Positions 21,505-36,200 of a DNA stretch of 64,000 nt are shown here, piece by piece. Numbering within the stretch: position 1 is the first letter of the stretch; each line of letters starts with the position of its first letter. The position numbers were made by a program, and so were the translations under genes. The notes beneath the pieces were generated by a model, which saw only the letters and a program-made list of their open reading frames with translations, had not been told where the DNA came from and did no database searches. The DNA comes from Saxidomus purpurata. Taxonomy: Eukaryota; Mollusca; Bivalvia; Venerida; Veneridae. The stretch spans positions 25,864,915 through 25,928,914 of the forward strand of contig JAFMSR010000007.1 of the NCBI GenBank assembly GCA_022818135.1. Direction: 5' to 3'.

Positions 21505-22702
21505 CTAACTGACCCACCAGTTGAAAGGTACCAAACTTGCTCTGCAGCATTTAACTAAACCACTAGTTGAAAGGTACCAAACTTGCTCTGCAGCATCTAA
21601 CTAAACCACTAGTTGAAAGGTACCAAACTTGCTCTGCAGCATTTAACTAAACCACTAGTTGAAAGGTACCAAACATGCTCTGCAGCATCTAACTAAACCT
21701 CTAGTTGAAAGGTACCAAACTTGCTCTGCAGCATCTAACTAAACCACTAGTTGAAAGGTACTAAACTTGCTCTGCAGCATCTAACTAAACCTCTAGTTGA
21801 AAGGTACTAAACTTGCTCTGCAGCATCTAACAAAACCACTAGTTGAAAGGTACTAAACTTGCTCTGCAGCATCTAACTGAACCACTAGTTGAAAGGTACT
21901 GAAATGCTCTGCAGCATCTAACTAAACCACTAGTTGAAAGGTACCAAACATGCTCTGCAGCATCTAACTAAACCACTAGTTGAAAGGTATCAAACTTGCT
22001 CTGCAGCATCTAACTAAACCACTAGTTGAAAGGTACCAAACTTGCTCTGCAGCATTTAACTAAACCACTAGTTGAAAGGTACCAAACATGCTCTGCAGCA
22101 TCTAACTAAACCACTAGTTGAAAGGTACCAAACATGCTCTGCAGCATCTAACTAAACCACTAGTTGAAAGGTACTAAACTTGCTCTGCAGCATCTAACTG
22201 AACCACTAGTTGAAAGGTACTGAAATGCTCTGCAGCATCTAACTAAACCACTAGTTGAAAGGTACCAAACATGCTCTGCAGCATCTAACTAAACCACTAG
22301 TTGAAAGGTACCAAACTTGCTCTGCAGCATCTAACTGAACCACTAGTTGAAAGGTGCTAAACTTGCTCTGCAGCATCTAACTAAACCTCTAGTTGAACGG
22401 TACCAAACATGCTCTGCAGCATCTAACTAAACCACTAGTTGAAAGGTACCAAACTTGCTCTGCAGCATGTAACTGAACCCCTAGTTGAAAGGTGCTAAAC
22501 TTGCTCTGCAGCATTTAACTAAACCACTAGTTGAACGGTACCAAACTTGCTCTGCAGCATCTAACTGAACCACTAGTTGAAAGGTACTAAACTTGCTCTG
22601 CAGCATTTAACTAAACCACTAGTTGAAAGGTGCTAAACTTGCTCTGCAGCATCTAACTAAACCACTAGTTGAAAGGTACCAAACTTGCTCTGCAGCATCC
22701 TT
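21505..22702 (+). repeat. 46-bp satellite array, about 26 copies
   Basis: Head-to-tail array with consensus phrases CTAAACCACTAGTTGAAAGG, TACCAAACTTGCTCTGC and AGCATCTAA; period 46 bp by counting. Variants (ACTGAAATGCTC, GGTGCTAAAC, CCTCTAGTT) recur in blocks, a sign of higher-order duplication. The unit matches the module half seen near 1715-1750 (ATCAAACTTGCTCTGCAGCA), so it probably arose from a HINE module. Non-coding. Confidence 0.92.
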
Positions 22703-22834
22703 GCATTGACTCCTTTCTAACAGTAGAAACTGTTTCCTGTCCACTGCAAACAGGGGCTGCTGTTCCAAAAAATAGAAAAATCATTTAAACAGCTTCTACT
22801 CATGACCAATAGTCACAAAAAGTTGCTCTGTACT

Positions 22835-23060
22835 ATCCTTGCATTGTAATTCCTTGCAAGAAATAGGAAATTGTTCTGTACTATCCTTGCATTGTAATTC
22901 CTTGCAAGAAATAGGAAATTGTTCTGTACTATCCTTGCATTGTAATTCCTTGCAAGAAATAGGAAATTGCTCTGTACTATCCTTGCATTGTAATTCCTAT
23001 AGCAAGAATATAGGAAATTGCTCTGTACTATCCTTGCATTGTAATTCCTTGCAGAATAGA
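22835..23060 (+). repeat. 48-bp tandem array, about 5 copies
   Basis: Unit of 48 bp: GTTCTGTACTATCCTTGCAT, then TGTAATTCCTTGCAAG, then AAATAGGAAATT. Because 48 is a multiple of three, it gives an open frame of repeated 16-residue blocks (HCNSLQEIGNCSVLSL), which is an artefact. The unit resembles the other half of the module at 1604-1650 (CATCCTTGCATTGACTCC, AATTAGGGAATGGTTCTG). Confidence 0.88.
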
Positions 23061-24204
23061 AATTTTTTTTTTTATATTAATTAAAAATTTTATAAAAAAA
23101 AATAAAAATATAATAATAAATTGATATACAGTACTACATTACTGCAGTTCCCTATAGTACAAAAGTTCTATCAAGTACAGTAGTATTGTAGTATTACGAT
23201 GTTATAGTACAGAACAGTATTTGGTCACATAAATTACAATTTTAATCGCTTGAAATCTAGCTTGCTGAACAAATGACTTAGGATTAAAAGTAACACAAAT
23301 TTACCGGCTTTCATCAAAATTGTTTTACTTGCATTGTTCTGTTCATATCAGGCCTAGTTCTTTTTCACAGTATCTTTTTTCTTACCTTCCAATGTTTTTT
23401 TTAGCAGATGCTGCAACTTGTCAGAACATTTACCAACGTTTTCTTGAGAGCTGAACAAGACCAGAAGTTTTCTCAATATTAGAGATAAATTATCTCAGGC
23501 ATAACTTTATATTAGCATAACTTTATATTAGCATTGACCACGGAGGCAGTCACAATGAATGAAAAAAACAAACAAAAAACAACCCAGCCCTGCACGATTA
23601 TGCACAGCATCATCTACCTCTAAAATTGAAAAGGGAGATAATTACTTTTTCTTTTAACCAAATTAGCGCCATCTAGAAAAAGGCAAAATTCTTATTTTAA
23701 TTATTAAAAATTTATTAATATTATACAAAGAAAATAAACCAGTGAAATTTACCAAACTTTTACTTGCAAAATTTTTTTCTTTCCATATATACAGTACTTC
23801 ATAGTTTATAGAAAAAGGAGTGATCTCTTTTATTTTCCATTTTAACGGCACCTATTCTGAAAGAATACAAATTTGTTTTTATTTAAATTTTACACAAAAT
23901 ATTTAAATGTACGTAATTATACATACAAATATTTTACGTAAAACAAAAGTAAATCATGAAATGTTAGCAAGCTTCTCCTTGTTAAATAATATTTGTTTCT
24001 TTATATACCGTTTTAAAGTAAACCTTTCAATTAACAACTGTAGTGCGTATGCATCCGTGTTAAGAAAATACATGACACCACAAACAATATTCATATATTA
24101 ATATGCCAACAAATTCGAATGATTTTAGTATTCGTTCCAATCTTAGAGATAATCAATGATTTTTGTCCAGTTTGTACATTACACTGTTATTTCTGTATTT
24201 TCAG
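23061..24204. other. AT-rich region before the first visible MYBBP1A exon
   Basis: No exon is firmly supported. A stretch at 23405-23490 reads LQLVRTFTNVFLRAEQDQKF on the plus strand after a TTTTTTTAG, but no donor follows in a suitable place, so it is not called. Confidence 0.4.
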
Positions 24205-27200
24205 GTGTAGGAAAAGGAGCAAATCTCAACCTGCACATAGACCTTCTGTATGGATTGAGCAAGTATGTACAGCAACTTCTCCAAGCCAGTGACTGTGTTG
24301 AACTGATTAAAACAGAATACCACTCTCAGGTAGGACAGTATGATAATACTAACAGTAACCTTCAGTACAAAATAATAACCGTTGCTACAAAACAGTGACC
24401 TTTGCTTGATAACATAAACCTTCACTACATTTACTAATAGACAGTAACCTTAATTTGATACAAAAGAGTAACCTTTGCTATAAAATTGTAACCTTTGCTA
24501 TAAAGTTGTAACCTTTGCTCAAAACAGTAACCATTGCTACAAAACAGTAACCTTGGCTATAAAATTGTTACCTTTGCTGAAAACAGTAACACCTTCGCAA
24601 CAAAACAGTTACCTTGGCTAGAAAACATTGACCTTTGCTACAAAACAGTAACCTTTGCTTCCTTTGCTAGAAAACTGTAAACTTTGCTTCTTTTGCTACA
24701 AAACAGTAACCATAACTAGAAAACAGTAACCATTTGCTTTTTACTCCATAATTAAGTACACTAATCTGTTAAAAAATAGGGGTAAACCTGTTATATTTAA
24801 TCATGGAAAATACTTTTTACTTTCTTAATGTACTGTTTGCTCGTATAGTCTGATATCTTGAGTACTAGAAAAGTCAAGGTCACATTTGTTAATCAGGAGA
24901 AATTTTGCATATTTAAACTCAAATTAATTTTCTTTAAATGGAATTCTTTGTACAACACCTTAACTTGTTTTACAAATACTGATCATAGAGCCTTCAGATT
25001 GAACCAGTTTAAGTCCAAATCCAGTCAAATTATAGAACATAGTCATTTTAAACTAAATGACATTAACATGGTAAAGTGATATTTACATGGTAAAGTGATA
25101 CATATATATATAGGTATAATGTTCCTTGTTACTACTGGTTTCTAAAAATAGCGTATTTGGTTTATCGGGTATTTTTCAGACCCAAAATTTTTTGTTTGTA
25201 TATGTGCTTATGGTCCGCCGTCCTTGTTCAAGGTATGTCAAGGTTTTCAGGTACGACCTGAAAAACTGCTGAAAGTAGCACAGTTTGATTTAAATATAAC
25301 CTGTGATGCTCTTGAGGTTTTGTTTTAAGCTAGGTTGAGTTAACTGTGGAGTGATTCATGTTTGAGACCTACTGTACAAAAGTTAGTTACTTTAGGGATG
25401 GAAGTACAGTCTAACCTGCCTATAGCGGTCAGCAAAGGGGACCCGGCTTAAGTGTCCTGTATAGACAGGTACCACTATATCAGGTTAACAATGATAATAT
25501 ATAAGTAATTGATAAAATAAGACTTCTATACGGTAGTTTAACATAGTTTGTTCAATTTCATACTGAGACAAATATTCAGCCTTCATTTGAGGTTTGTTAA
25601 TCTGTTTTCTTCCCACACAGAATTGATCAGCATTTGCTATTCCCACATTCAACACTTTTTTACAACACGTTCTTTTAAAAAAAAACTTTATGTTTAGGTG
25701 AAGACATAATAAAAACTTGTCATACAGACTGCCTTGTCATAGATTTTGAACCAATGTTTCAAGTACCTGATCCAGTCAAATTGATCAAACATAGTCATTT
25801 TAAACTATATTCATATAAAAACATGATAAAAGTGATATCGCTTAATCACTGTTAAAGATAATATAATATATCAAGTATAAAATAATCTTCCTACTTGAGC
25901 TAATCTTTTAAATTATGTATTACTCACACATTTTGATGGTCATAACCACATTAGGTTTCTAAAAATAGCGTAATGCTTCGGTTTATCGGGTATTTTTCAG
26001 ACCCAAAATTTTTGTTTGTATACTGGCGTTATATAATGTTCCGGACTAAAATAGTGGCCGCTGACCGCGTTAAAGGTCACGCTATAGGTTACATTAGGTA
26101 TTTCAGGCACTGACTGACCGTGAAACGGATACGAATACGGTGACCGTAATGCAGGTTTGACTTTAAATATATCCTGTGATGCTCTTGAGGATCTTTTTCC
26201 ATATTACAGCCTAGTTAAGTTTAGTTACCACTGTAAGAACGATCTATTGTTGAGTGTTAGACCTACTAGTTTACAAAGTCAATTACTTCTATGGGATTGA
26301 GGGTCATACATTCAGCGCTATCAGTTTTTGCATAGGCATATATGGAAACACTGTAAAATTCTTCTCCTCTGAACCAGGCTTACAGTAAGTATTTGCCATT
26401 AGCATTCCATACCTCTACCAATATTCTTCAAATTATGGCCACAAGCAGTTCAAGAATTGACCCCATTGTTGAGTAGTAGGGTCACTTAGTTTTCAAAATA
26501 TAGAAAAACTTTAAAATTCTTCTTCTCTGAAACCAAAAGCCAGACTATTTGGCATCTAGCATTGGCTAGGGACCTCTCCATTCAATGTGACCCCTGGGTC
26601 AACTGCCCCGCACCGGTACACTTATTGCATAGGAATAATAGTGAAAAACTTTAAATTTTCTCTGACAAAGGGGTTTATAGCTAAGATTTTGGCTGTAGTG
26701 GCAGTGGACCTAAGCCCAATAATGATGACCCTTAGGTAAATTGACCTACATGTCACTTAGTGCATAGGTTATTTAGGGAATACTGTCAGAATCTTTTTCT
26801 GGAAACCAAAGGCCCAAAGTAAGATAATTGGCATGTAGCATTGCCTAGTAGCTTGTTGTTCTATGCCTGGGGTTAAATTGACCTTGCCTGGGGGCGATCT
26901 TTTTTTACAAAGTAATACATGTAAAAACTTGGTATATAACATGGTTTGTGACCCATAGCAAGGGACTTGTACACACAGTGATTGGCATTCCCCTTTTCTG
27001 TTTTTGCTAGTCTTACTAAATACTACCTCTTTTTTTCTGATTTTAGATCGTTGAAGAGTGGAATAAGTTAGAGAGTGTGATCAATGTTCTCAATAAAAAG
27101 GTAAGACGCCATCCCCTGGCACATGAAGTGTAAACTATTTCCCAACCTTATTCTGAAATGGATTTGTCAATCTTTTAAATTGGGCAGTACAATTATTGTA

Positions 27201-30200
27201 CAGAGGGGTGCTCACTGGTAATATATTGACTGTGTTCAGAGGGTACTGCCCACTGATAATATACTGACCGTGTTCAGAGGGTACTGCCTACTGATAATAT
27301 ACTGACCATGTTCAGAGGGTGCTGCTCACTGATTATATACAGACTGTGTTCAGAGGAAACTGCTTACTGATTATATACAGACTGTGTTCAGAGGGGTGCT
27401 CACTGAATATAAACTGTGTTCCGAGGGGTGCTCACTGAATATGAACTGTGTTCTGAGGGGTGCTCATTGATTATGGACTGTGTTCAGAGGGTGCTGCTCA
27501 CTGATTATATACACCATGTTAAAGGATATCTTACTATTATATACTGTTTCGGGTTTTGACTTTGTTCAGAGGGTGCTGCTCGCTGATTATATACTGACTG
27601 TGTTCAGAGGGGTGCTCACTGAATATAAATTGTGTTCAGAGGGGTGCTCACTGAATATAAACTGTATTCCAAGGGGTGCTCACTAAATATAAACTGTGTT
27701 CAGAAGGGTGCTCACTGATATAGAACTGTGTTCAGAGGGGTGCTCAATGATTATAAACTGTGTTCAGAGGGTTGCCCACTGATTATAAACTGACTGAATG
27801 TTAAACTGTGCAGATCATGATTTGACTGCATGAATGATTTACAGTGGTCACAATGGCAGGAGGTTGATATCCTTGGTTGTGTATAGAGTTATATAAATAG
27901 TAATCTGAAAAAAACGCTGCAGAAGTTTAAAACCAAACTTGTGTACACCTCATCAAGTACTTAAGCCATCGAACTTAGACTGATAAATGATAGACCTCTG
28001 GTCAAAGTTATTCAGTGTGCATTCTAAGAAAAATTTCTTGGATTTACTTAGTCTTTTAAATTTGTTGCAATCCATTACAGAGAAATCCCAACGAGATTTT
28101 AGATGGCCATGCCTTTGAGCTGCTGTTTATATTTTTTGGACTGCAGATGTTTGAGGATCCACAGAATATGCAGGAAGCTCTCCAGGTAAGAATGTGCACA
28201 ATTCACCATGATACTGTAGTGTTGATACTGCTTGCAGTGAGCTTGATAGCAGTTTGTTGTATAAACTAGAATAGCTGTTTGGTTTATGTGCACACATCAG
28301 TCTGAGTTTACCTTTAAATAGTTGTGAGGCTAGTTTGACGGTACGTTACTTAAAATTCTATCTATTCTGAAAGAACAATGGAATTTACTATACTGCGGAA
28401 TGACACAAGTATCAGAACATTACAACAGACCTTCATCCATGTCGATCACATTCAAGTCTGTTGGGAAATCTTGTCTGGGCTGTAACTTCTTGTGCATGAA
28501 AGGATGTTGAAAGAACAGTCGTTAGCTAAAGTAGTTTACCATGATGAGGCTAGTTTGAGTAGGTTACTTAAAATATCATCTATTCTGAAAAAAAAAAAAA
28601 ATAACATGCAAAAAGTCTTGAAGCATGAAAATGGTCTTATCATCCATCTGTCTATTTGTCTGTTGGAAAATCTTGTCAGGTCTGTAACTTTTATTGAAAG
28701 GAAGGAAAAAGAAAATTAAAAATTAATGCTTTGGCAAATGTTCAAAATTATACCTTGTCTGGATTGTAACTTTCTTATACATGAAAGAACTCTACAATTG
28801 CTGATGAAGCTAGTAAGATGCAAAACTCAGGAAGCGGTCTTATAAAGATCCGCAAGGACACTCTCATACATAAGGTTGTTGTTGTAGGTGGGTTTTGAAG
28901 TAAGGGTATTATCATAGATTAAAAGCTTAATATTTTTAAAATGGTATGATAGTTGATAAGACCTCTCAGGTCAGAGGTCAAGGTTTGTCTTAGATCCTTA
29001 TTGGTCCCAACATATTGGGCATCTAATGCTAGAATAGTGTATTTGAATGAGGGTTTTAGCTCTGAGCATTAAGTCAATTTGAGGAGAGCTAGTATACTAA
29101 GCTGCCTTATTATAACAGGGAGGGGAAGTACATTGGAGTTACTTGCCAGTCATTCATTCTGTTAGTTTTTGTGCCCACTCAGTGTCTTCTAAATTCCTTT
29201 TAATATTTTCATGATACTTACAAAAATGTCAAGGTAAGAGAGCAGTTAGGGTCATTAGTTTTTCATGTATGCTCCATATCTTTTGGAACCCTTTGAAGGA
29301 TTTTCATTGAACTTTGGTAAAGTGTTCATCTCAAGACAAAGCCATGCATAGAACTTGTATGTTTGCATTAATGCTGTAACTTTGAAACATGAAAATAGAA
29401 TTGATTTAGCAAATTGAGGAAAGGCAGAGTATATATGTTTTGATTGCTTGTACAACATGCAGTTACAGATTTATTTAGATTGGAGACAGACATGCTCTGT
29501 TTCCATTCAGTAGTATCCAAGTTTATCAAAATATTTGTTTTGCTTTTAGGACCTACATGTCTGCTACAAGAATTCTACCAAACGAAGGAAGTCCGTGGCA
29601 AAAGAAGGTAGTAAAATACTTTTCAACTCAATTTCTAAAATGGACTGGTCCATCGTCTAATTTGGACAATACCATTATCTGTTAAAAGGGATGGTCATTG
29701 AAATTTTACTAACTGAATTATAAACAGTGCAGGTTATGATCAGTCTGCACGATTATACAGCACGATCATGATCTGCACTGTTAGCAAGGGCAGAATCTCT
29801 TGCTGCTAGCAGAGTTAGATGTAAGCTATAAATGTTTAGCCGTAAAAATTGTATTTAAACTATGAATTGCTATGTAGGGGTGTCACGTTTTGGAAATTTG
29901 GTAAACGTGTACACGTCTTTCACTAAACGAAAAGGATCCGTTAACACATTGTTTAAATCAGTTTCAGTAAATCATCATACATGCTGCGTTCAAAACAATA
30001 TTCTTTGAAGTAACAAATGTTACATACCTGTTTAAATATGTCTGCCATTTTAGATACGTAATCATTTAGCTATGCAGACGTCCAAATCGCCCTGATACAT
30101 GAATACAAATTCATCAACCATATATAATACATATATTATCAATCATGTGACTTATATAAGTTATAGTACATAGCCCGGTTCAATAATAAGGTAGATGTTA

Positions 30201-33200
30201 TTAACTAAGTTGTTGTATGTGTTATTTTACATGTAAACGGATACCCAAGTTACTAAACGTTTAGCGCTGCTAATGGAAACACTTTCCTGTACATGTGTAA
30301 ATGTGACACCCCTATTGCTATGTAGAACAATATTTTTGCTAGAGGTAGATAGTTGGAAAAATTTTAAGAACTTTAATATAGCAATATGACTTGAGAAAAT
30401 TTCGTTTGTTTTTGTGAAATATTTTCACCAGTCTGTTTGACAAGTTCTGATATCCAGGTTGTGTTTCAGATTCAGAATATGTCATACTTTCATTTGATTA
30501 ACATATACATGGGTTTGAAAGATTCTGTCTTGAGCCTAGTGTTAAACATACATTACTGTTTCTCAGCAGAGGGACCATCCTGGATAGATGTAGTTACAGA
30601 ATTGCTACTAAGTATAATCTTCAAAGAAAACAAGTCGTCGCGAGTGGTTGGCAAGCAGGTGATGTCATTCCTTACTGATCATGTGACACACACCACAGTA
30701 CAACTTCTTGTTGACGTAAGTAATGGAACTAGTTTTTATAACAATAGAGTCTGCGTGGTCAGGTAGCCAAGTGGTGAAATAGAAGTGGCCGCTTCAGGTA
30801 GCCTAGCTTTCAATTTGGACCGTACCATAAGTTATACACAGGAACAATGAAATAACGAATAATGTATCAAAATGTCAAGGTTAGACAGACTTCATGGAAT
30901 CATCTGCTGTTCTGTTAGTTCTTCAAAGGGGCGCTCATTGAAAATTTACTGAGAGGATAGCGAATTGTGCAGATCATGATCAGAAATGACTGTTCATGGT
31001 CTGAATTAGTAACAAAATCAAAGTTTTGCACGATAAAAATCAAAGGAAAAACTTTGTTCTTGTTTCCTGTTACTGATTGTCATGGTGACTACAATCAAAT
31101 AATTCCAAAGGAATGTGAAATAAGAAATAAGAAGTTATTTTGATCTGAGGTATCTGTTGTTTCAGGCTCTAGAACAGACAAACTTAGACAGTGAGGAAGG
31201 TATGCTAGGAGTAGAAGATGATGGGGAGGACATTGATGATGATAATGATGGTGATGATGATGATGATGTTAATGACAAGACACTGCTTGATGATGATGTG
31301 AGTGATGAAGCCAGTACTTCTAGTGATGACGATGACAGTAATGATGATGAAGGTGAAGATTCAGGCATAGAAGAAGAAACGGATGTTGTTGTGGCTGATA
31401 AACTTAAAGAGAAAGTTAGAGTTGCCCTTGGGGAGGCAGCAAGCAATTTTGACGAGGAGGTAATAAATCTGTTATTATATAACTGTACTGTGTGTTAATT
31501 TTCTTTTTTTAATGCAGATGAATTAAATTGATGTTAAAATATTTTTACTATTATATAATACAGGCTTCATGTGGCGTATCATTTACTTGCATCAATGTGA
31601 ACGTGTGTATGCGGAAAACAGAACCATGTTGTTGTTGTTAAAAACATTTCTCTTCACACTGGTACTATTACAGTTAAATAAATACAGAAAAAGGGGACAT
31701 GATAATAAACATTTGGTTAATTGTTTGTCGTATCTTCTCTGTTTTGTGTATAGGGTGTGGTTACACTCAAGGCTCCGTCTCATGTGAGCCGGCACTTCAC
31801 TGCCAACTCGAAGTGATACAACCACACATTTTAACTGACTTGTTATAATGCTCCAATTTGTATCTAACTGATGCAGCTCAATAGAATGTTTCAAACTTGG
31901 AAATAACATTGCTGTGGCCCTTGTTTTGTGTAAGCTTACCACTGTAACTTGAATATTATTGAATGTTTGATAAAGCGTTAGCCATTTTTGAAGGATGACA
32001 GTGATGAGGATGCAGTAGAGTTCTCTGACAGTGAGATGTTTAAGTTGGACGATGTTTTAGCCTCTGCCTTCAAAAGTATGATCAAAGGCAAGAAAATGGA
32101 TAAAAGGAAAACCAAACAGTTGTTGGATTTCAAAATGAGGTAAATACATTGTACATACAGTAAAGGATTGAATATGGAGGACAAAAGCATCTCCCGTGAT
32201 AAAAAAAATAGCCCCATTTATTCTAGATTAACAACAATTTTACTTTAGCTCTTCCTAGTGTCTGTTATACGTAGAATTTTAATTAAATGGTTCTGGCATG
32301 CAATCACAGTATAATATCCAAATGTGCATGTCAAAGACCCATACAAGACTTAATATTAAGGATGGGAACGAATGTTCGAATATTCGAATATTCGCATTCG
32401 TTCCGAATATTCGAATGCAATTTTAGGATTCGAATATTCGTTCATTTTTTCGTTGTTATTTTTTCTTCATTTTTTCTACTTTTAAAGTTGGACAAAACGT
32501 TGACAAACACACGAAAGCCTTACAATATTTCATCAAACAACTAATTGCTTAATATCCGTGGTCAGTGTTTTGATAACACGTGTCATAATTGCAAATTGCA
32601 GATCCTAAATTGCAAACAGTTTTTCAGTTTGTTGTTTTAGTAATTCACACGTGGAGTCATCATCTAGCGCCTTTCTTATGTTTTGTAAGGTGCGAATCTT
32701 AATGTATTGTTCAAATTATTAGCCCTAAATTGACGATGTTACTCAAGTCTATCGGCTCTAACAGATAAACGCCATAGCTTTTACAGAAAAAAACAACAAT
32801 CATGTTCGATTTCTCAATTGAAAACCAATCGAAAATCATTATTCAATAAAATGCAACCAATGGTATTTTGAAGAAAGATAGATTGATGCGCACTGAATCC
32901 GCTTTTATTTGCGTTTGGAAGGGGTCAGTACTGATTCTAACCAGGAACAAGGTAAAGTGAAATTGAAAATGTATATCATTTTCACCAACATGGCATGTGA
33001 AGTCGTTCTTATTGAAAACTGGCAAAAACGCCACAACAAATAATAAGAACTCACGTTTTGTTATACTTTTTCAGATTGATCACGGAATGTATAGTAGGCA
33101 ATTATAAAGGTGACAACGATATATATCAAAACTAGTCGTAATAGTATAAACAACAAGGTAGAATCAATAAAATACAAACGTAAACATTAATTTTATCATT

Positions 33201-36200
33201 GAAATTATCATTTCATTTTTATTTAATAAGTCAATGTTTCAATTCCCTAAATTTTGAGAATCATGAATTTAAATGACAATTTCCCGAATAATAATTAACT
33301 AGTACTTGGCGAACTATACATAATTTCGGATAAATACTTTTCGGATAGTGAAACATTCGGAAAAGTTTTAAAAAATGATCCGAATATTCGAATGTATTCG
33401 AATAGTTGATACGAATATTCGAATACTTAATATAGTATTCGTTCCCATCCTTACTTAATATCCAAATGTGCATGTCAAAGACCCATACAATACTTATACT
33501 GTCAACTAAATAAAATTTAGAAGTGCCAATCAACTTTATCAGTTTGCTGTACTGAACAGATTACAAGTAATGTGATTATTATTTTACAAATATATATTTT
33601 TTTTTTTCAGTGTTATAAAAAGCAATCTCAACCCCTCTAGTGCAACAAGATTTGACTCTTTAAAAGTAAAAAGATTTACCAATTTCCTGCATCAAATGGA
33701 CACAGCAGTCCTGTAATTCACAAGAAAAAAAGATTTTATGAATTTACCTGAAGTAAATTGTTTAGAAAGAGCTGATTTATTTAAGATCATATTTATTGTA
33801 GGGTGCTAGACCTGGTTGAGGCCCTTGTGAAGAGCAATCTTTCCTCTAATATCGCACAGGTATTGTTTCTATTCTTTATGTATAAGTACTTTTTAGTAAA
33901 GTAATCTTGTTATCATAATTTCCGGACAATAGGCCATGGCCTATACCTATAAAAAAACGATGAATTTTCGTAAATGAGGCTTATGCGGCGAAGCGGCCTG
34001 TATTGTCAACATCGAATTGGGTGCAGCAAGATGATGTTCTGAGTTTTATGATATTTCAGGGGTTTATTGTTCCATTGTTGGATCTCATGGAAAAAGGAAT
34101 GAGAAAGCAGAAAGAGGAAAGCCTGGGTAATAGGGCACAGGGCACACTGCGGATGTTGCTGAAACATAAGAACGTAAGTTAACTCTTATATAGGGCAAAG
34201 AATTGGGAGTAGACAGAAAGAGTCATGCTTTCTTTGCATGTACAATATAACATCAAAATTTCAGGTAACACAGCTTGTTAAATGAAGCTCATTTTTACTT
34301 TACTGGCTAGAGTCCTACAACCGGACACTTTTCAAACATATATTTTGATAACTCTGACAATTTTTGTATCTAGCCAGTAGAAAGTTAGGTTCTTCTCCGA
34401 AACGAAAAGCTAACTTGTTAACCCAACAGATTAAATCAATCACATTTTTGAGGCCCGGCTGTGGGGTTACCAAATTGCTATATTTTATTGACCAACTGTA
34501 CCATGTTTCCGGACAGGTAGTTTAAATAGATTTGTTAAATTGTGATGTTAGCTTTTAAATAATGTTAACTGTATCAATCATTCGACACATTAATGAAGTA
34601 TCAAGATGAAAGGTTTAACTTGTGAATTTTTTTTGCTGGGCCTCAGAAATATTACACATGCACAGTCTGTCACTTTCCTCTTTTTCCCCCGACAATGTAA
34701 GCATGCTTTCAGTGACTGACAAAATAAATAATGAGATTTCTGGTCAAATAGTTACATTAAACTGTTGTTGTTGCACTTTGTGGATGGAAATCAAGTGTCT
34801 GTTTGATCAACACCATATGATTGTAAATATTAACAAAATATTCATGTGTTTTAACAAGTGTCTGGTTTGATGGTCGTCCGGGTTTGGTGGTCCCCAACCA
34901 GTACAGTTCAGGGAATGAAATCTATTCTATTCAGTTCTTTTTTCTTCTGTCCAACATATTTCAAGTAGTCCAACCTAGCATGCTTCCACATTGGTATGCA
35001 TGTTTAAAAAAAGGATGCAGTTTTTGTAATTCATAGCAGATTGAATAAAGACACCCCCTTTCTTTACTTTAGTTACAAATTTTAAAGAGGAAATTGCGGT
35101 TCTCAATTATATCTGGGAATATCTCTCGACTGAATTAAAATTCAGTCATGGCCCTTGTTTGGAAAACTAAGAAAATTTTGACAAAAGCACATGTCTGAAT
35201 AACTCCTATATATTGCCATTCCTTGAAACATGAACAAATACAGAAACTTGATTAAATGCATGGCTAATTCTAGCCGTTGTTTGATACAGAGAGCATGTGG
35301 AGTAGGAATATTGCTCTTAATTGTTTCTTGTAGATCATAAGGCATTCTCTTTAATTGCTATGTATGGATTGTGAAGTCTTTTCGTAACTTAATTTTCTGG
35401 ATTGATAGTCTTACTTTTGTATGTGGATTGTTAAGCTTAATCTGAATTGTTTTATATCTTTACAACAGGTAAAGGATGATACAGATGTTGACAGGGATGA
35501 ACTGTTACAATTGCTTGAACATCTGATGAAACGTTCAAATACAGGTTAGAATTTCTTATATCCTGTCAAACTTGTGTTAGTCACAGATCACCTAGAATAA
35601 GTAGCCACTATGCAAAACTACCAGTATTTATTCCTGATAGTCACCTGCAAGATTAACAATACCTGTATTTAGCAACCACATGCTTGTAGTGGTCATTTTC
35701 TATGAATCTTGTGATTTCTTGATATGAGTTCCACAGATATGTTACATTTAGATATTAGTAAAACTTCCTGTGTTAGTGGTAAGGTGGCAGTTAGTAAGTT
35801 AAACTTATATTTGAAAATGTATGGCAGAGGTAATGATTTATTGAACCTTAAAAGGTTGTTTATTGGCTGTTAAACAACAGTTTTGGAGATATATTCTATT
35901 ACATTACAGTTCCAGTTCCAAGTTTCAGACAGGACACAGGAAATGCTTGTTTGTATGTACTGAATGTACTGCTGGCAGAGCCGGAAGTGTCACCGTTAAA
36001 GACAAGATCAAAGTCAGAACAGAAACCAAAGGTAAACAAGTAATCAATGATCTACTTTGCAGAAACATTCAGAGTCAGTAGGTCAAAGATTAAGGTCAAA
36101 ATGACCTTTAATAAATTGATAACTAATACACTGCTAGTCCTTGGTTGTGAGGTTAGTTAAGAGATAGCTACTGTTGATTTTGAGGTCAGGTCAAAGGTCA

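Noticed and set aside
23405..23480. Missing MYBBP1A exon (LQLVRTFTNVFLRAEQDQKF)
   Set aside because: Acceptor is plausible but no donor occurs before the stop, and the sequence does not clearly resemble the expected segment.
31162..31446. Ser-rich frame on the minus strand
   Set aside because: Shadow of the Asp-rich MYBBP1A exon (GAT/GAC repeats give Ser codons on the other strand).
36060..36081. Extension of the MYBBP1A exon past 36031
   Set aside because: The GTAAAC donor at 36032 keeps phase with the next exon; the extension belongs to another frame and enters HINE modules.
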